In this document: piece by piece, positions 16,342 to 23,312 of the stretch
Layout: every line of letters starts with the position of its first letter
How positions within the stretch are numbered: the first letter of the stretch is position 1
Origin: an uncultured Pelagibacteraceae bacterium
GTDB taxonomy: Bacteria > Pseudomonadota > Alphaproteobacteria > Pelagibacterales > Pelagibacteraceae
Reading direction: 5' to 3'
NCBI GenBank assembly: GCA_902564265.1
Contig: CACFAI010000001.1
Span: forward strand, 62,001-126,000
Length of the DNA: 64,000 nt
The notes under the pieces: model-generated
The model's database searches: none
What the model saw: the letters and a program-made list of their open reading frames with translations, nothing else
What the model was told of the DNA's origin: nothing
Translations under genes and position numbers: made by a program

Positions 16342-16560
16342 ATGAAAAATTTTAATGGTTTTATAATTATAGCAATATCTATAATTGTAGGAGCAATTAT
16401 AATTGCTATACCTATTTATAAGAAATCATTCTCATCTTTAGATCATTGTTATAATAAAGTTTATAAATCTGAATTAAAAAATTCGCCTGAATATTATTCA
16501 AAAGAAACATCTGAGTCATGGGCAGCTAGAAAAGCTAGAAGACAATGTACAAGAAATTAA
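16342..16560 (+). CDS. Small single-TM protein, unknown
   Basis: 72 residues: one N-terminal membrane helix (GFIIIAISIIVGAIIIAIPIY) followed by a basic, mostly hydrophilic tail with two cysteines (DHCYNK, RRQCTRN). A TATATT hexamer lies at 16331-16336, only five bases before the ATG, so the transcript could be leaderless, though no convincing -35 is seen. No known family. Confidence 0.55.
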   Translation: MKNFNGFIIIAISIIVGAIIIAIPIYKKSFSSLDHCYNKVYKSELKNSPEYYSKETSESWAARKARRQCTRN

Positions 16561-16601
16561 AAAATAATGTCTTTTTTTAAAAAAAAATCAAAGAAACGCT
16601 A

Positions 16602-17120
16602 ATGAAAAAACTCCTAAGTATTATGATTTTAAGTTTATTTTTCTCAAATAGTACTTCTGCTGTTGAAAGAGATTTTCGATCTGTAGCTAAAGTTGATGGT
16701 GAAACTTACTTATTAGACTATAACTCTATAAAGGCTGGTGAGGGTAATGAAATAAAATATATACAATTAATATCTTTTAAAAAAAATCAAGTCACATCAG
16801 ATGGAAAAAAATATTTATCGGTTCAAATGTATATGAAAGCAAGATGTAATGAAAACATGATCACACCTTATTTACTACAGTATTATGATGTAAAAATGGA
16901 GGATGGCAATACTATGAAGGGAAACGTTGTAAGATCAGCAAAGTGGGGAGGTGATTGGCAAAGTCCCAATGTTGGAACAGCTTACCATATTGTTTTCCAA
17001 GAAGCTTGTAGAGCTTGGTCCCCTGATCAAGAATTGTCAGAGGAAGACAAAAAATTAAAAAAGGAATTGGAAGAAGCTGTTAAAGAATTGGAAAAATTAA
17101 GAAAGAAAATGAATCCTTAA
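16602..17120 (+). CDS. Exported protein, possibly surface-adhesin-E-like fold
   Basis: 172 residues. The signal peptide KKLLSIMILSLFFSNSTSA precedes a domain RDFRSVAKVDGETYLLDYNSIKAGEG, later MKARCNEN and ending VFQEACRAWS. The order (Tyr-Leu-Asp-Tyr strand, a mid Cys and a late Cys) resembles small surface-adhesin E-type proteins. The last 30 residues (SEEDKKLKKELEEAVKELEK...) form a charged coiled-coil-like tail. The fold assignment is tentative; export is well supported. Confidence 0.7.
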   Translation: MKKLLSIMILSLFFSNSTSAVERDFRSVAKVDGETYLLDYNSIKAGEGNEIKYIQLISFKKNQVTSDGKKYLSVQMYMKARCNENMITPYLLQYYDVKMEDGNTMKGNVVRSAKWGGDWQSPNVGTAYHIVFQEACRAWSPDQELSEEDKKLKKELEEAVKELEKLRKKMNP

Positions 17121-17217
17121 TAATTTCTCGGAAATAGAGAGATAAAATAAAAAAAATTTACTTATTCATCTTGTTCAATTATAAATATTAGCATAAACAC
17201 TTATGAAAATAACAGAT

Positions 17218-17303
17218 GCCCTCGTGGTGAAATTGGTAGACACAAAGGACTTAAAATCCTTGCCCTTTTGGGAGTGCCAGTTCGAGTCTGGCCGAGGGCA
17301 CCA
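17218..17303 (+). tRNA. tRNA-Leu (UAA)
   Basis: 86 bases with the acceptor pair GCCCTCG/CGAGGGC and an encoded CCA at 17301-17303. The anticodon stem AAGGA/TCCTT encloses a loop with anticodon TAA. The long variable arm (GCCC...GGG) is typical of leucine tRNAs, and the T-loop GTTCGAGTC is intact. It lies six bases before nadK, so nadK may be co-transcribed with it. A weak promoter-like pair (TTGTTC 17171-17176, TAAACA 17194-17199) precedes it. Confidence 0.98.
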
Positions 17304-17308
17304 TTAAA

Positions 17309-18079
17309 GTGAGTAGAATAAAAATTATTTCTGATAAAAATATTAAATCATCAAAAATAAAAAAATCTTTAGTCAAAATATTAAAAAAAAATATAGTTAA
17401 GAGAATAAATTTATCAATCGTTATAGGTGGAGATGGTTTTATGCTTCAAACTCTTAAAAAGAATAAAAATTCAAAAAAACTTTTTTATGGAATAAATTCT
17501 GGAAATTATGGTTTCTTAATGAATAAATATTCCTCAAAAAATGTAGTAAAAAATTTATTAAGAGCTAAAATGATTTCAATTTCACCATTAGAAATGACTG
17601 TCACTGATAAAAACAATCAAATTAAAAAACATATTGCTATTAATGAAGTATCAATTTTACGTCAAAGTAGGCAGGCTGCCTCTTTATCAATCAATCAGGG
17701 GTCAAAACAAATAATTAAAAAGCTAGTTTCAGATGGAGTACTTGTATCAACTCCAGCAGGAAGTACCGCTTATAATCTTTCAGTTCATGGACCTATTTTA
17801 AGTTTAAATTCAAAAAAATTATCTATTTCACCTATAAGTGCTTTTAGACCTAGAAGGTGGAAAGGGAAGATAATCGGCGATAAAACTAAAATAATTATAA
17901 AAAATCTGAACCCAAAGAAACGACCAATAAGTTCTGTAGCAGACAATATTGAAGTAAGAAATGCAAAAAAAATAGTTGTTAAAACAAATAAGAAAATAAA
18001 ATTTAATCTTCTTTATGATCAAAATAGAAGCTTACAAAATAAAATTAAGATTGAACAATTGAGAAGAGAAACATCTTAA
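17309..18079 (+). CDS. nadK: NAD kinase
   Basis: 256 residues from a GTG start. It phosphorylates NAD to NADP. The GGDGFML motif (Gly40-Gly41-Asp42-Gly43) is the kinase catalytic loop, and NEVSILR with TPAGSTAYNLSVHGPIL are the conserved substrate-binding segments. Length is slightly short but normal for alphaproteobacteria. It begins five bases after the tRNA-Leu CCA end, so it is probably expressed from the tRNA promoter and released by tRNA processing. The next gene begins four bases after its stop. Confidence 0.95.
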   Translation: MSRIKIISDKNIKSSKIKKSLVKILKKNIVKRINLSIVIGGDGFMLQTLKKNKNSKKLFYGINSGNYGFLMNKYSSKNVVKNLLRAKMISISPLEMTVTDKNNQIKKHIAINEVSILRQSRQAASLSINQGSKQIIKKLVSDGVLVSTPAGSTAYNLSVHGPILSLNSKKLSISPISAFRPRRWKGKIIGDKTKIIIKNLNPKKRPISSVADNIEVRNAKKIVVKTNKKIKFNLLYDQNRSLQNKIKIEQLRRETS

Positions 18080-18083
18080 TCAA

Positions 18084-18344
18084 ATGAAATTATCAAAATT
18101 CATATTTCTGTTACTATTACTTTCTTCTTGTGCAGGACAAACTTGGACTCATCAAAGTGGAGATAACTCAAAATTAAGTTTAGATAAGAATTTTTGTGAT
18201 AGTTTTGCGGATTCTCGTTATCCAATTTATCTTTGTAGGAACCCGCTTATGTGTGCACCAGATGAGACAAGCAAAGTGATATCAAGCATTGCTGAAAATA
18301 ATGCTGCCTTTAGAAATTGCATGTATGGAAAAGGCTATAATTAA
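18084..18344 (+). CDS. Small lipoprotein with terminal R-x-C-M-x-x-x-G motif
   Basis: 86 residues with a clear lipobox (LLLLLSSC-AGQ). The mature part has several cysteines (FCDSF, YLCRNPLMC) and ends FRNCMYGKGYN. The ending resembles that of the lipoprotein at 21707-21985 (YRKCMINRGHS), suggesting one small family. Function unknown; expected to be anchored in the outer or inner membrane. Confidence 0.75.
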   Translation: MKLSKFIFLLLLLSSCAGQTWTHQSGDNSKLSLDKNFCDSFADSRYPIYLCRNPLMCAPDETSKVISSIAENNAAFRNCMYGKGYN

Positions 18345-18386
18345 AGATAGTTATTAATAATTAATTATTTACTCTTCATTAACACT

Positions 18387-18881
18387 ATGTTTAGATTGTT
18401 GATGTCAAAAATTGATGTTTGGGAAAAGTATAGGCACGAGTCTCAACAAACTATTTGCATAATTGGTGTACTTATTCTCTCAGCAAAACTATGTAAAGCT
18501 GATGGCCATTTCAGTGAAATAGAAGAAGAAGAAATACTTAAAATTATTCCACACGAACCTCAACAAAAAAAAATATTAATTAGAATTCTAGAAGAAGCTT
18601 ACAATGATCCTAATCCAATTGAAAATGATGCAAAAAATTTAAAAGGATTACTTAAGGATGAACACCCAGAATTTTTAGAATTTATAATTGCAGTATTATA
18701 TAAATTGGCACATACAGATCGTGTTTACTCTGAATCTGAAGATGAAGATATTAGATCAGTTGCAAATATTTTTGGGATTACAAAAGGTTTTTTTAATCAA
18801 ACTCAAGAATGTATAAAAAATTATTTTAACAAAGCTACATCATCATTAAAAAAAGAAAAAAAGGGAAATGTAAATGCCTAA
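18387..18881 (+). CDS. TerB-like domain protein
   Basis: 164 residues, all helical and soluble. Two TerB-type acidic helix-loop segments are visible: LSAKLCKADGHFSEIEEEEI (31-50) and KLAHTDRVYSESEDEDI (106-122), the paired metal-binding-like pattern of tellurite-resistance TerB and DjlA N-terminal domains. In known systems TerB-fold proteins sit at the membrane and link to other partners. The gene overlaps the next one by eight bases, and that one encodes a large membrane coiled-coil protein, an obvious partner. An in-frame ATG at 18402 is an alternative start. Confidence 0.8.
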   Translation: MFRLLMSKIDVWEKYRHESQQTICIIGVLILSAKLCKADGHFSEIEEEEILKIIPHEPQQKKILIRILEEAYNDPNPIENDAKNLKGLLKDEHPEFLEFIIAVLYKLAHTDRVYSESEDEDIRSVANIFGITKGFFNQTQECIKNYFNKATSSLKKEKKGNVNA

Positions 18882-20733
18882 TCTAGATAACATATTTAAT
18901 AAATTCTTCCCTCAATCGCAAACAGGTTCAAAAGGAAAATTCTTAATCAGAATGGCTTGGGCTATAGAAATTATGGTTGCAGTAATAGGTGTTTGTATTG
19001 GTTTGATAATGATCTTTGGATCAAAACAAGTTGATGGTGAACAAGTTCAAACTGCAGCAGATCTAGCTAAATACAATGTTACTTTAAATGACTTTACAAT
19101 AGGATTGATTTTTTTAATTGTTGCTGTCGTTGAATTAACTAAAATTCCTTTAGCTAATGCAGTTTATTATTCTGTAAGATTTTTTTGGAGAGTTGTTTTT
19201 TTAATTGCACTCATTTTAGTTAACGTTTCTACATTTGAGACTATAGTTACTGGTTTTGAAAGAATAAATAGAGATAGAACTAAAATAGTTGATCAACTTA
19301 TAGTCGATTACAATAATGTAAAAACCAAAATAGAAAATTTAAGTGAAAATGCTAGAGTTTCAGATTTAGATGAAGATATAGAAAAATTAATAAAACAAAG
19401 ATCAGAAATAAATAAACAAATTAACGAGATAATGGTTGCTGATCAAACATTAATTCAAGACATCAAAGAAAGTGGCAGTAATCAGGATACAATAAAACAA
19501 TTAACAGAAGAAATTAATCAATTAAATACTGATATAAAAGATTTGAGGAAAGAAAATTCGGAATTACCAGCTAAAAAGAAAAAAGTAGGAATTCTTGGTT
19601 CAAATTCTAGTGAAATTAATAAACAAATTGATCTTAATAATAAAACAATTGAACAATATGTAAAAGATAAAAAATTCAAGGAGAAAAGGAGAGACGAGCT
19701 AATAAGAGCTTCAAGTAAAAATAATGAAGGTAGAATAAATACAATTAAAGAAGGAACTAACTCAAAAATAAAACCTTTGAATGATCAATTAGCAATTATT
19801 GCATCAAAAATTAAAAAACTTGAGGCGAGACAGGCAAAATTTAATATAAGTGAAGAAGAAAAAGACCGTCAATTGGAACAATTAGAAAACGATAAGTTAA
19901 AACTTATTGATCAGATTGATAAACTTGCACCCGATAATCAGGTATTTAGAGTTGCAACATGGTTAAAAGGCTGGTTCATAGTTGATTACAATAAAGAAAT
20001 AGAGAAAATTAATCTTCAGATTTTTGAATTACAACAACAAAAAGTCGATTCAATAACTGAAAAAAGTTGGTTTGATAATCTATTTTCAATATTTAATAAA
20101 AATAGCGAATTGGACAATGAGGCTATAGATAAACAAATATCAAGATTAGAAAAACAAATATTAGGCTTTGAAAAGAAAATTAGAAGAGAAGAAGGTATGG
20201 TTGAAGAGTCTGTTTATGCAGATTTACCTCGAGGCGCAATAACTGCGGCTTTCTGGTTATGGTTTGGAGTATTAAGTTTCATAATTTCTGTAACTGGTAC
20301 AATGTTAGCTTTTGCAAGTTTAGTATTGTTAGATCCAAGATTACATGTAATTAGAAATAAAAAAACGGCTTATTGGAAAGGTGTTTCAATAAGACTTTCT
20401 AAATTCTTTGTATTATTAAATAAATTTATCTGGGGCAGAATTAAAAGGTTTAGGGATCCAAATGTTAAAATTGTTGAAAAAAAAGTTGAGGTAGAAAAAG
20501 TTGTCGAAAAAATAGTTGAAAAACCTGTTGAGGTAGAAAAGATTGTTGAAAAAATTGTTGAGAAACCTGTTGAGGTAGAAAAAATTGTAATAAAGGAAGT
20601 AGAAGTTCCTAAAGAAATTGAAACACTAAGAAAAGAAATGGTTTATGTTCCATTACCAACTGATGATGAGGAATTATTAAAAAAAGGACCATTTAAAGCA
20701 CCTAACTACGATAAAGATAAGAAGAAAAAATAA
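18874..20733 (+). CDS. Large membrane coiled-coil protein with VEK-repeat tail, unknown
   Basis: 619 residues. Three N-terminal hydrophobic segments (about 28-48, 73-90, 104-125) are followed by a long coiled coil (about 130-400, rich in EIN/QLNTDIKDL/KLIDQIDKL heptads), one or two more helices (about 453-486, ITAAFWLWFGVLSFIISVTG) and a charged tail. The tail carries three 14-residue units of the KPVEVEKIVEKIVE type (residues 536-577). I recognise no named family. It overlaps the TerB-like gene by eight bases and the next gene by one base, forming a three-gene unit. The architecture suggests a scaffold spanning the membrane with a long rod. Confidence 0.82.
   Translation: MPNLDNIFNKFFPQSQTGSKGKFLIRMAWAIEIMVAVIGVCIGLIMIFGSKQVDGEQVQTAADLAKYNVTLNDFTIGLIFLIVAVVELTKIPLANAVYYSVRFFWRVVFLIALILVNVSTFETIVTGFERINRDRTKIVDQLIVDYNNVKTKIENLSENARVSDLDEDIEKLIKQRSEINKQINEIMVADQTLIQDIKESGSNQDTIKQLTEEINQLNTDIKDLRKENSELPAKKKKVGILGSNSSEINKQIDLNNKTIEQYVKDKKFKEKRRDELIRASSKNNEGRINTIKEGTNSKIKPLNDQLAIIASKIKKLEARQAKFNISEEEKDRQLEQLENDKLKLIDQIDKLAPDNQVFRVATWLKGWFIVDYNKEIEKINLQIFELQQQKVDSITEKSWFDNLFSIFNKNSELDNEAIDKQISRLEKQILGFEKKIRREEGMVEESVYADLPRGAITAAFWLWFGVLSFIISVTGTMLAFASLVLLDPRLHVIRNKKTAYWKGVSIRLSKFFVLLNKFIWGRIKRFRDPNVKIVEKKVEVEKVVEKIVEKPVEVEKIVEKIVEKPVEVEKIVIKEVEVPKEIETLRKEMVYVPLPTDDEELLKKGPFKAPNYDKDKKKK
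20479..20604 (+). repeat. Three tandem 42-bp units encoding a 14-residue VEK repeat
   Basis: Units at 20479-20520, 20521-20562 and 20563-20604 encode KKVEVEKVVEKIVE, KPVEVEKIVEKIVE and a partly diverged KPVEVEKIVIKEVE. The 18-base string beginning AAACCTGTTGAGG recurs exactly 42 bases apart, so the second and third units are nearly identical at the DNA level. Confidence 0.85.
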
Positions 20734-21251
20734 TGGTCCACAGAATTTACGAAACAACTACTCATGACTTCAATCCAGTTAATGAATATATTGATGAAAA
20801 AGCAAGATTAAGAAGAACTAAAAGCACATGGCGATACACTAAAGCTCTTGCATTATTTCTTTTAGCATTTGGCTTATTTCTTATTTTAGCAGCGTATGCT
20901 TATCATATTTTTAAAAAGCCACATCCAATAGAGAAAATTTTAAGCAATAAAAATAATATCTCTGAAAAAGAAGTTGATGGTGAGATAATTAATTATAATT
21001 CTACCACTCACCAATTTGACTCATACGAAACTGATGATGGCATTTCTATAACAACAAGAAGAAAATATTCAACAACTAAAGATTTACTTGAAAAAACCGG
21101 TAATTACAAAGAGGATTGTTACCTAAGAAAAAATAATATCGTAATTGAATATAAAAATAATTTAGATGATCAAACAGATAATCTAAATCTTATGAATTTA
21201 AGTAAAAGTTCAGCAAAAGATTTAGAGAAATATTGTAAATATACAAAATAA
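20733..21251 (+). CDS. Single-TM protein, third gene of the TerB module
   Basis: 172 residues. A basic N-terminal cytoplasmic-looking part (about 45 residues) precedes one membrane helix (LALFLLAFGLFLILAAYAYHIF, about 49-70), then a polar domain with two cysteines (EDCYLRK, EKYCKYTK). By the positive-inside rule the C-terminal domain is probably periplasmic. The start overlaps the stop of the coiled-coil gene (TAATG), so it is very likely translated with it. No family recognised. Confidence 0.75.
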   Translation: MVHRIYETTTHDFNPVNEYIDEKARLRRTKSTWRYTKALALFLLAFGLFLILAAYAYHIFKKPHPIEKILSNKNNISEKEVDGEIINYNSTTHQFDSYETDDGISITTRRKYSTTKDLLEKTGNYKEDCYLRKNNIVIEYKNNLDDQTDNLNLMNLSKSSAKDLEKYCKYTK

Positions 21252-21291
21252 AAAATTTGTTAGATCAAATAGGAAAGGAAACCGATTAAAT

Positions 21292-21588
21292 ATGAAAAAA
21301 ATTTTTCTAATTTTAGCTTTTTCATTTGCAATTTTTAATATTTGCCAAAGTAAGATAAGTAAAGTTTATTATAATGAGCTGTATGATGGTTGTATGGAAG
21401 AAGCAATTAAAGCAAATCGTGGTTTCAAAGTTACAAAAGAATATTGCAAATGCTCGGCAGATCATTTCGATGATAATTATAATGATACAGAATTAGTCAA
21501 ACTAGTACAACATGAGGGTGGAGCTGCATACTATGATGTAATTAACTTTGTCATTAATAAATGTAAAAAAAAAATTGGGTTACAATAA
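21292..21588 (+). CDS. Small exported four-cysteine protein, unknown
   Basis: 98 residues. The signal peptide KKIFLILAFSFAIFNICQS is followed by a small mature domain with cysteines in DGCMEEA, EYCKCSADHF and NKCKKKI, enough for two disulfides. An AGGAAAGGAAA purine stretch precedes the ATG. It follows the TerB module by 40 bases and could belong to the same transcript. Confidence 0.7.
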   Translation: MKKIFLILAFSFAIFNICQSKISKVYYNELYDGCMEEAIKANRGFKVTKEYCKCSADHFDDNYNDTELVKLVQHEGGAAYYDVINFVINKCKKKIGLQ

Positions 21589-21671
21589 GCGTTGATACAT
21601 TTATGTTTTAGAAACTTTTCAATTCAGCTTTAATAAATCGACTATAAATCAAATACATTTAAAAATCATGA

Positions 21672-21700
21672 TTGTGTCAAGATAAAGGATTTGGTAAACT
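21672..21700 (+). promoter_or_regulatory. Promoter-like pair for a possibly leaderless lipoprotein gene
   Basis: TTGTGT (21672-21677) and TAAACT (21695-21700) are separated by 17 bases. The next gene's ATG is at 21707, about where transcription would start, so the mRNA could be leaderless. AT-rich DNA makes chance matches likely. Confidence 0.4.
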
Positions 21701-21706
21701 TGGATT

Positions 21707-21985
21707 ATGAAAAAAATATTTTTGATTACCCTGTTTTTTGGACTACTAACATCATGTGCTAGCTACAAACCTATCGTGGATACTGGTGGAAGATCAGGGA
21801 CATTTAATGAGGATAAAGCAAAAGAAATAAGTAATGATCTCCAGCATTGCAAACAGATGGCTAAAGACAATACTAGCTTAGGAAGTAATATAAGTTTCTG
21901 GCTGTTATCTCCAACTGCCCAAACACAATACGAAGACATTTATAGAAAATGTATGATTAATCGTGGTCATAGTGTTTTGAATTAA
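21707..21985 (+). CDS. Small lipoprotein with terminal R-x-C-M-x-x-x-G motif
   Basis: 92 residues. The lipobox LLTSC-ASYKP marks Cys17 for lipidation. The mature part contains DLQHCKQMAKD and ends YEDIYRKCMINRGHSVLN. The same ending pattern is in the lipoprotein at 18084-18344. The region between (NTSLGSN...LLSPTAQ) is short and weakly hydrophobic. Function unknown; such small lipoproteins are common in marine alphaproteobacteria. Confidence 0.78.
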   Translation: MKKIFLITLFFGLLTSCASYKPIVDTGGRSGTFNEDKAKEISNDLQHCKQMAKDNTSLGSNISFWLLSPTAQTQYEDIYRKCMINRGHSVLN

Positions 21986-22026
21986 TTTAGTATGGTCTCA
22001 CTCTTGGCATAGTGATAGTGTTTCTT

Positions 22027-22623
22027 ATGGATAAATTAATTTTAGCAGTGAGCGTTCCATTAATGCTTATGAATGGATTTGGTGGAATCGCAGCTTTCAT
22101 TTGGTTAGTGATACTTGGAGATTATTGGTTTTTAATTGGTGCAGGTTTCATAGCTCTTTTATTTAGTTCTTTTGGTTTAGGTTTAATAATGCTTCCTTCA
22201 ACAGCTATTCAATTTGCTGGAATTAAATTAATTGAAAAAAAACAAAACGTAATTGGATATATATTTATGTATTTGGGAAACTTACTTCTTCTAGCAGCTT
22301 TTTCAGTTTGGATACTTTATGTATATAATTTTGGTTTAGCAAATGTTCAAAGAGAGGCACATTTGTTTCCTGTTATGCTTTGGTGCTACGGAGTTGCTAC
22401 TGGTCCAATTTTTTGGATGGCGAGTAAAGAAAGACAAAGTGGAGGTAGAACTGAGGGGACTGATGTCATGTCTTTTTTTATTTCAATAGGGTGTTTCGCT
22501 ATGACATTTTTAATTTCATTTTTTGATACTAGTCTATTTAATGCAATGTTAGTTTTCATCATATGTGTATTTCTAAGTATTAACTTATTATTTTATGAAG
22601 CCTATAAAGAATTAAAAGGTTAG
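22027..22623 (+). CDS. Polytopic membrane protein, unknown
   Basis: 198 residues from the ATG at 22027; a GTG at 22012 would add five residues. About six hydrophobic helices with short loops, including LILAVSVPLMLMNGFGGIAAF and IFMYLGNLLLLAAFSVWILY. A polar loop KERQSGGRTEGTD sits between helices four and five. No transporter signature is recognised. The stop lies directly before the next ATG (TAGATG), so the two are probably co-transcribed. Confidence 0.7.
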   Translation: MDKLILAVSVPLMLMNGFGGIAAFIWLVILGDYWFLIGAGFIALLFSSFGLGLIMLPSTAIQFAGIKLIEKKQNVIGYIFMYLGNLLLLAAFSVWILYVYNFGLANVQREAHLFPVMLWCYGVATGPIFWMASKERQSGGRTEGTDVMSFFISIGCFAMTFLISFFDTSLFNAMLVFIICVFLSINLLFYEAYKELKG

Positions 22624-23043
22624 ATGAAAAAACTTTTAGGGATCGTGGCTCTGGGTTTGCTGTTATCTGCATGCAGCTCAAAAGACCACAATCTAAAATT
22701 TGAAGTCATTCAACTGTATTGTTTAGATAAAGGTGATTTATCTAAAGAAATCATATTCAATTATAAAATTTTAAATAATTATGAAAAAGATATTAAATAT
22801 ATAGATGCTCACATTGTTGTTAAAGATCTATTTGGTAAAAAATTAATAAAGTACAATATTTTAAGAAAAGCATTTGTAGAGTCAAATAGTTCAAAACTTT
22901 TTAAAGCAGGAAAAGATGTAACTTTTAGCAATGAATGTTCAAAACTCAAAGATGTTAATTTTGACGATATGCAAATAGATTTCATTGTAAAACAAATTGC
23001 ATTTGATGATAATAGTGTGGTTAAGCTTAATAGCTTTTTTTAA
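22624..23043 (+). CDS. Lipoprotein, unknown
   Basis: 139 residues with a textbook lipobox (GLLLSAC-SSKD). The mature part is a small beta-rich-looking domain with two further cysteines (LYCLDKGD, NECSKLK). It follows the polytopic membrane gene without a gap. The 104 bases after it hold only a small inverted repeat before tRNA-Thr on the other strand. Confidence 0.72.
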   Translation: MKKLLGIVALGLLLSACSSKDHNLKFEVIQLYCLDKGDLSKEIIFNYKILNNYEKDIKYIDAHIVVKDLFGKKLIKYNILRKAFVESNSSKLFKAGKDVTFSNECSKLKDVNFDDMQIDFIVKQIAFDDNSVVKLNSFF

Positions 23044-23084
23044 TAATGATCGCTTGATTGGTCTACAAATCCGTCCACACTCTG

Positions 23085-23101
23085 ACCACACTTATTGTGG
23101 T
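23085..23101. repeat. Small inverted repeat ACCACA/TGTGGT
   Basis: A 6-bp stem with a 5-base loop, 42 bases after a lipoprotein stop and 47 bases from the tRNA-Thr 3' end. CCACACT also occurs twice as a direct repeat here. No T-run follows on either strand, so terminator activity is doubtful. Confidence 0.45.
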
Positions 23102-23147
23102 AAGAATAGCTTTTGCATAAATTATTTTGATGAAAAAGTAAGTGAAG

Positions 23148-23223
23148 TGGTGCCCCCGCACGGACTCGAACCGCGGACCTATTGATTACAAATCAATTGC
23201 TCTACCAGCTGAGCTACAAGGGC
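23148..23223 (-). tRNA. tRNA-Thr (UGU)
   Basis: 76 bases on the minus strand with encoded CCA (23148-23150 complement). The acceptor GCCCTTG/CGGGGGC pairs with two G-U wobbles, the anticodon stem ATTGA/TCAAT encloses anticodon TGT, and the GTTCGAGTC T-loop is present. In many proteobacteria a tRNA-Thr sits in the tRNA-Tyr/Gly/tuf cluster; here it is 2.4 kb away on the other strand. Confidence 0.98.
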
Positions 23224-23312
23224 ATTGATCGATCTTTTATAACAAAATTATAATAAATTCTATTTCTAATTTATATTTAATTTTTTGATTAATTTGATAT
23301 TTGTAAATAAAT

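Noticed and set aside
20479-20604. CRISPR-like array
   Set aside because: The three units are in-frame coding repeats without spacers.
22997-23185. Open frame ending VVPPHGLEPRTY
   Set aside because: It is the antisense of tRNA-Thr, a well-known annotation artefact; the frame also overlaps the end of a lipoprotein gene.
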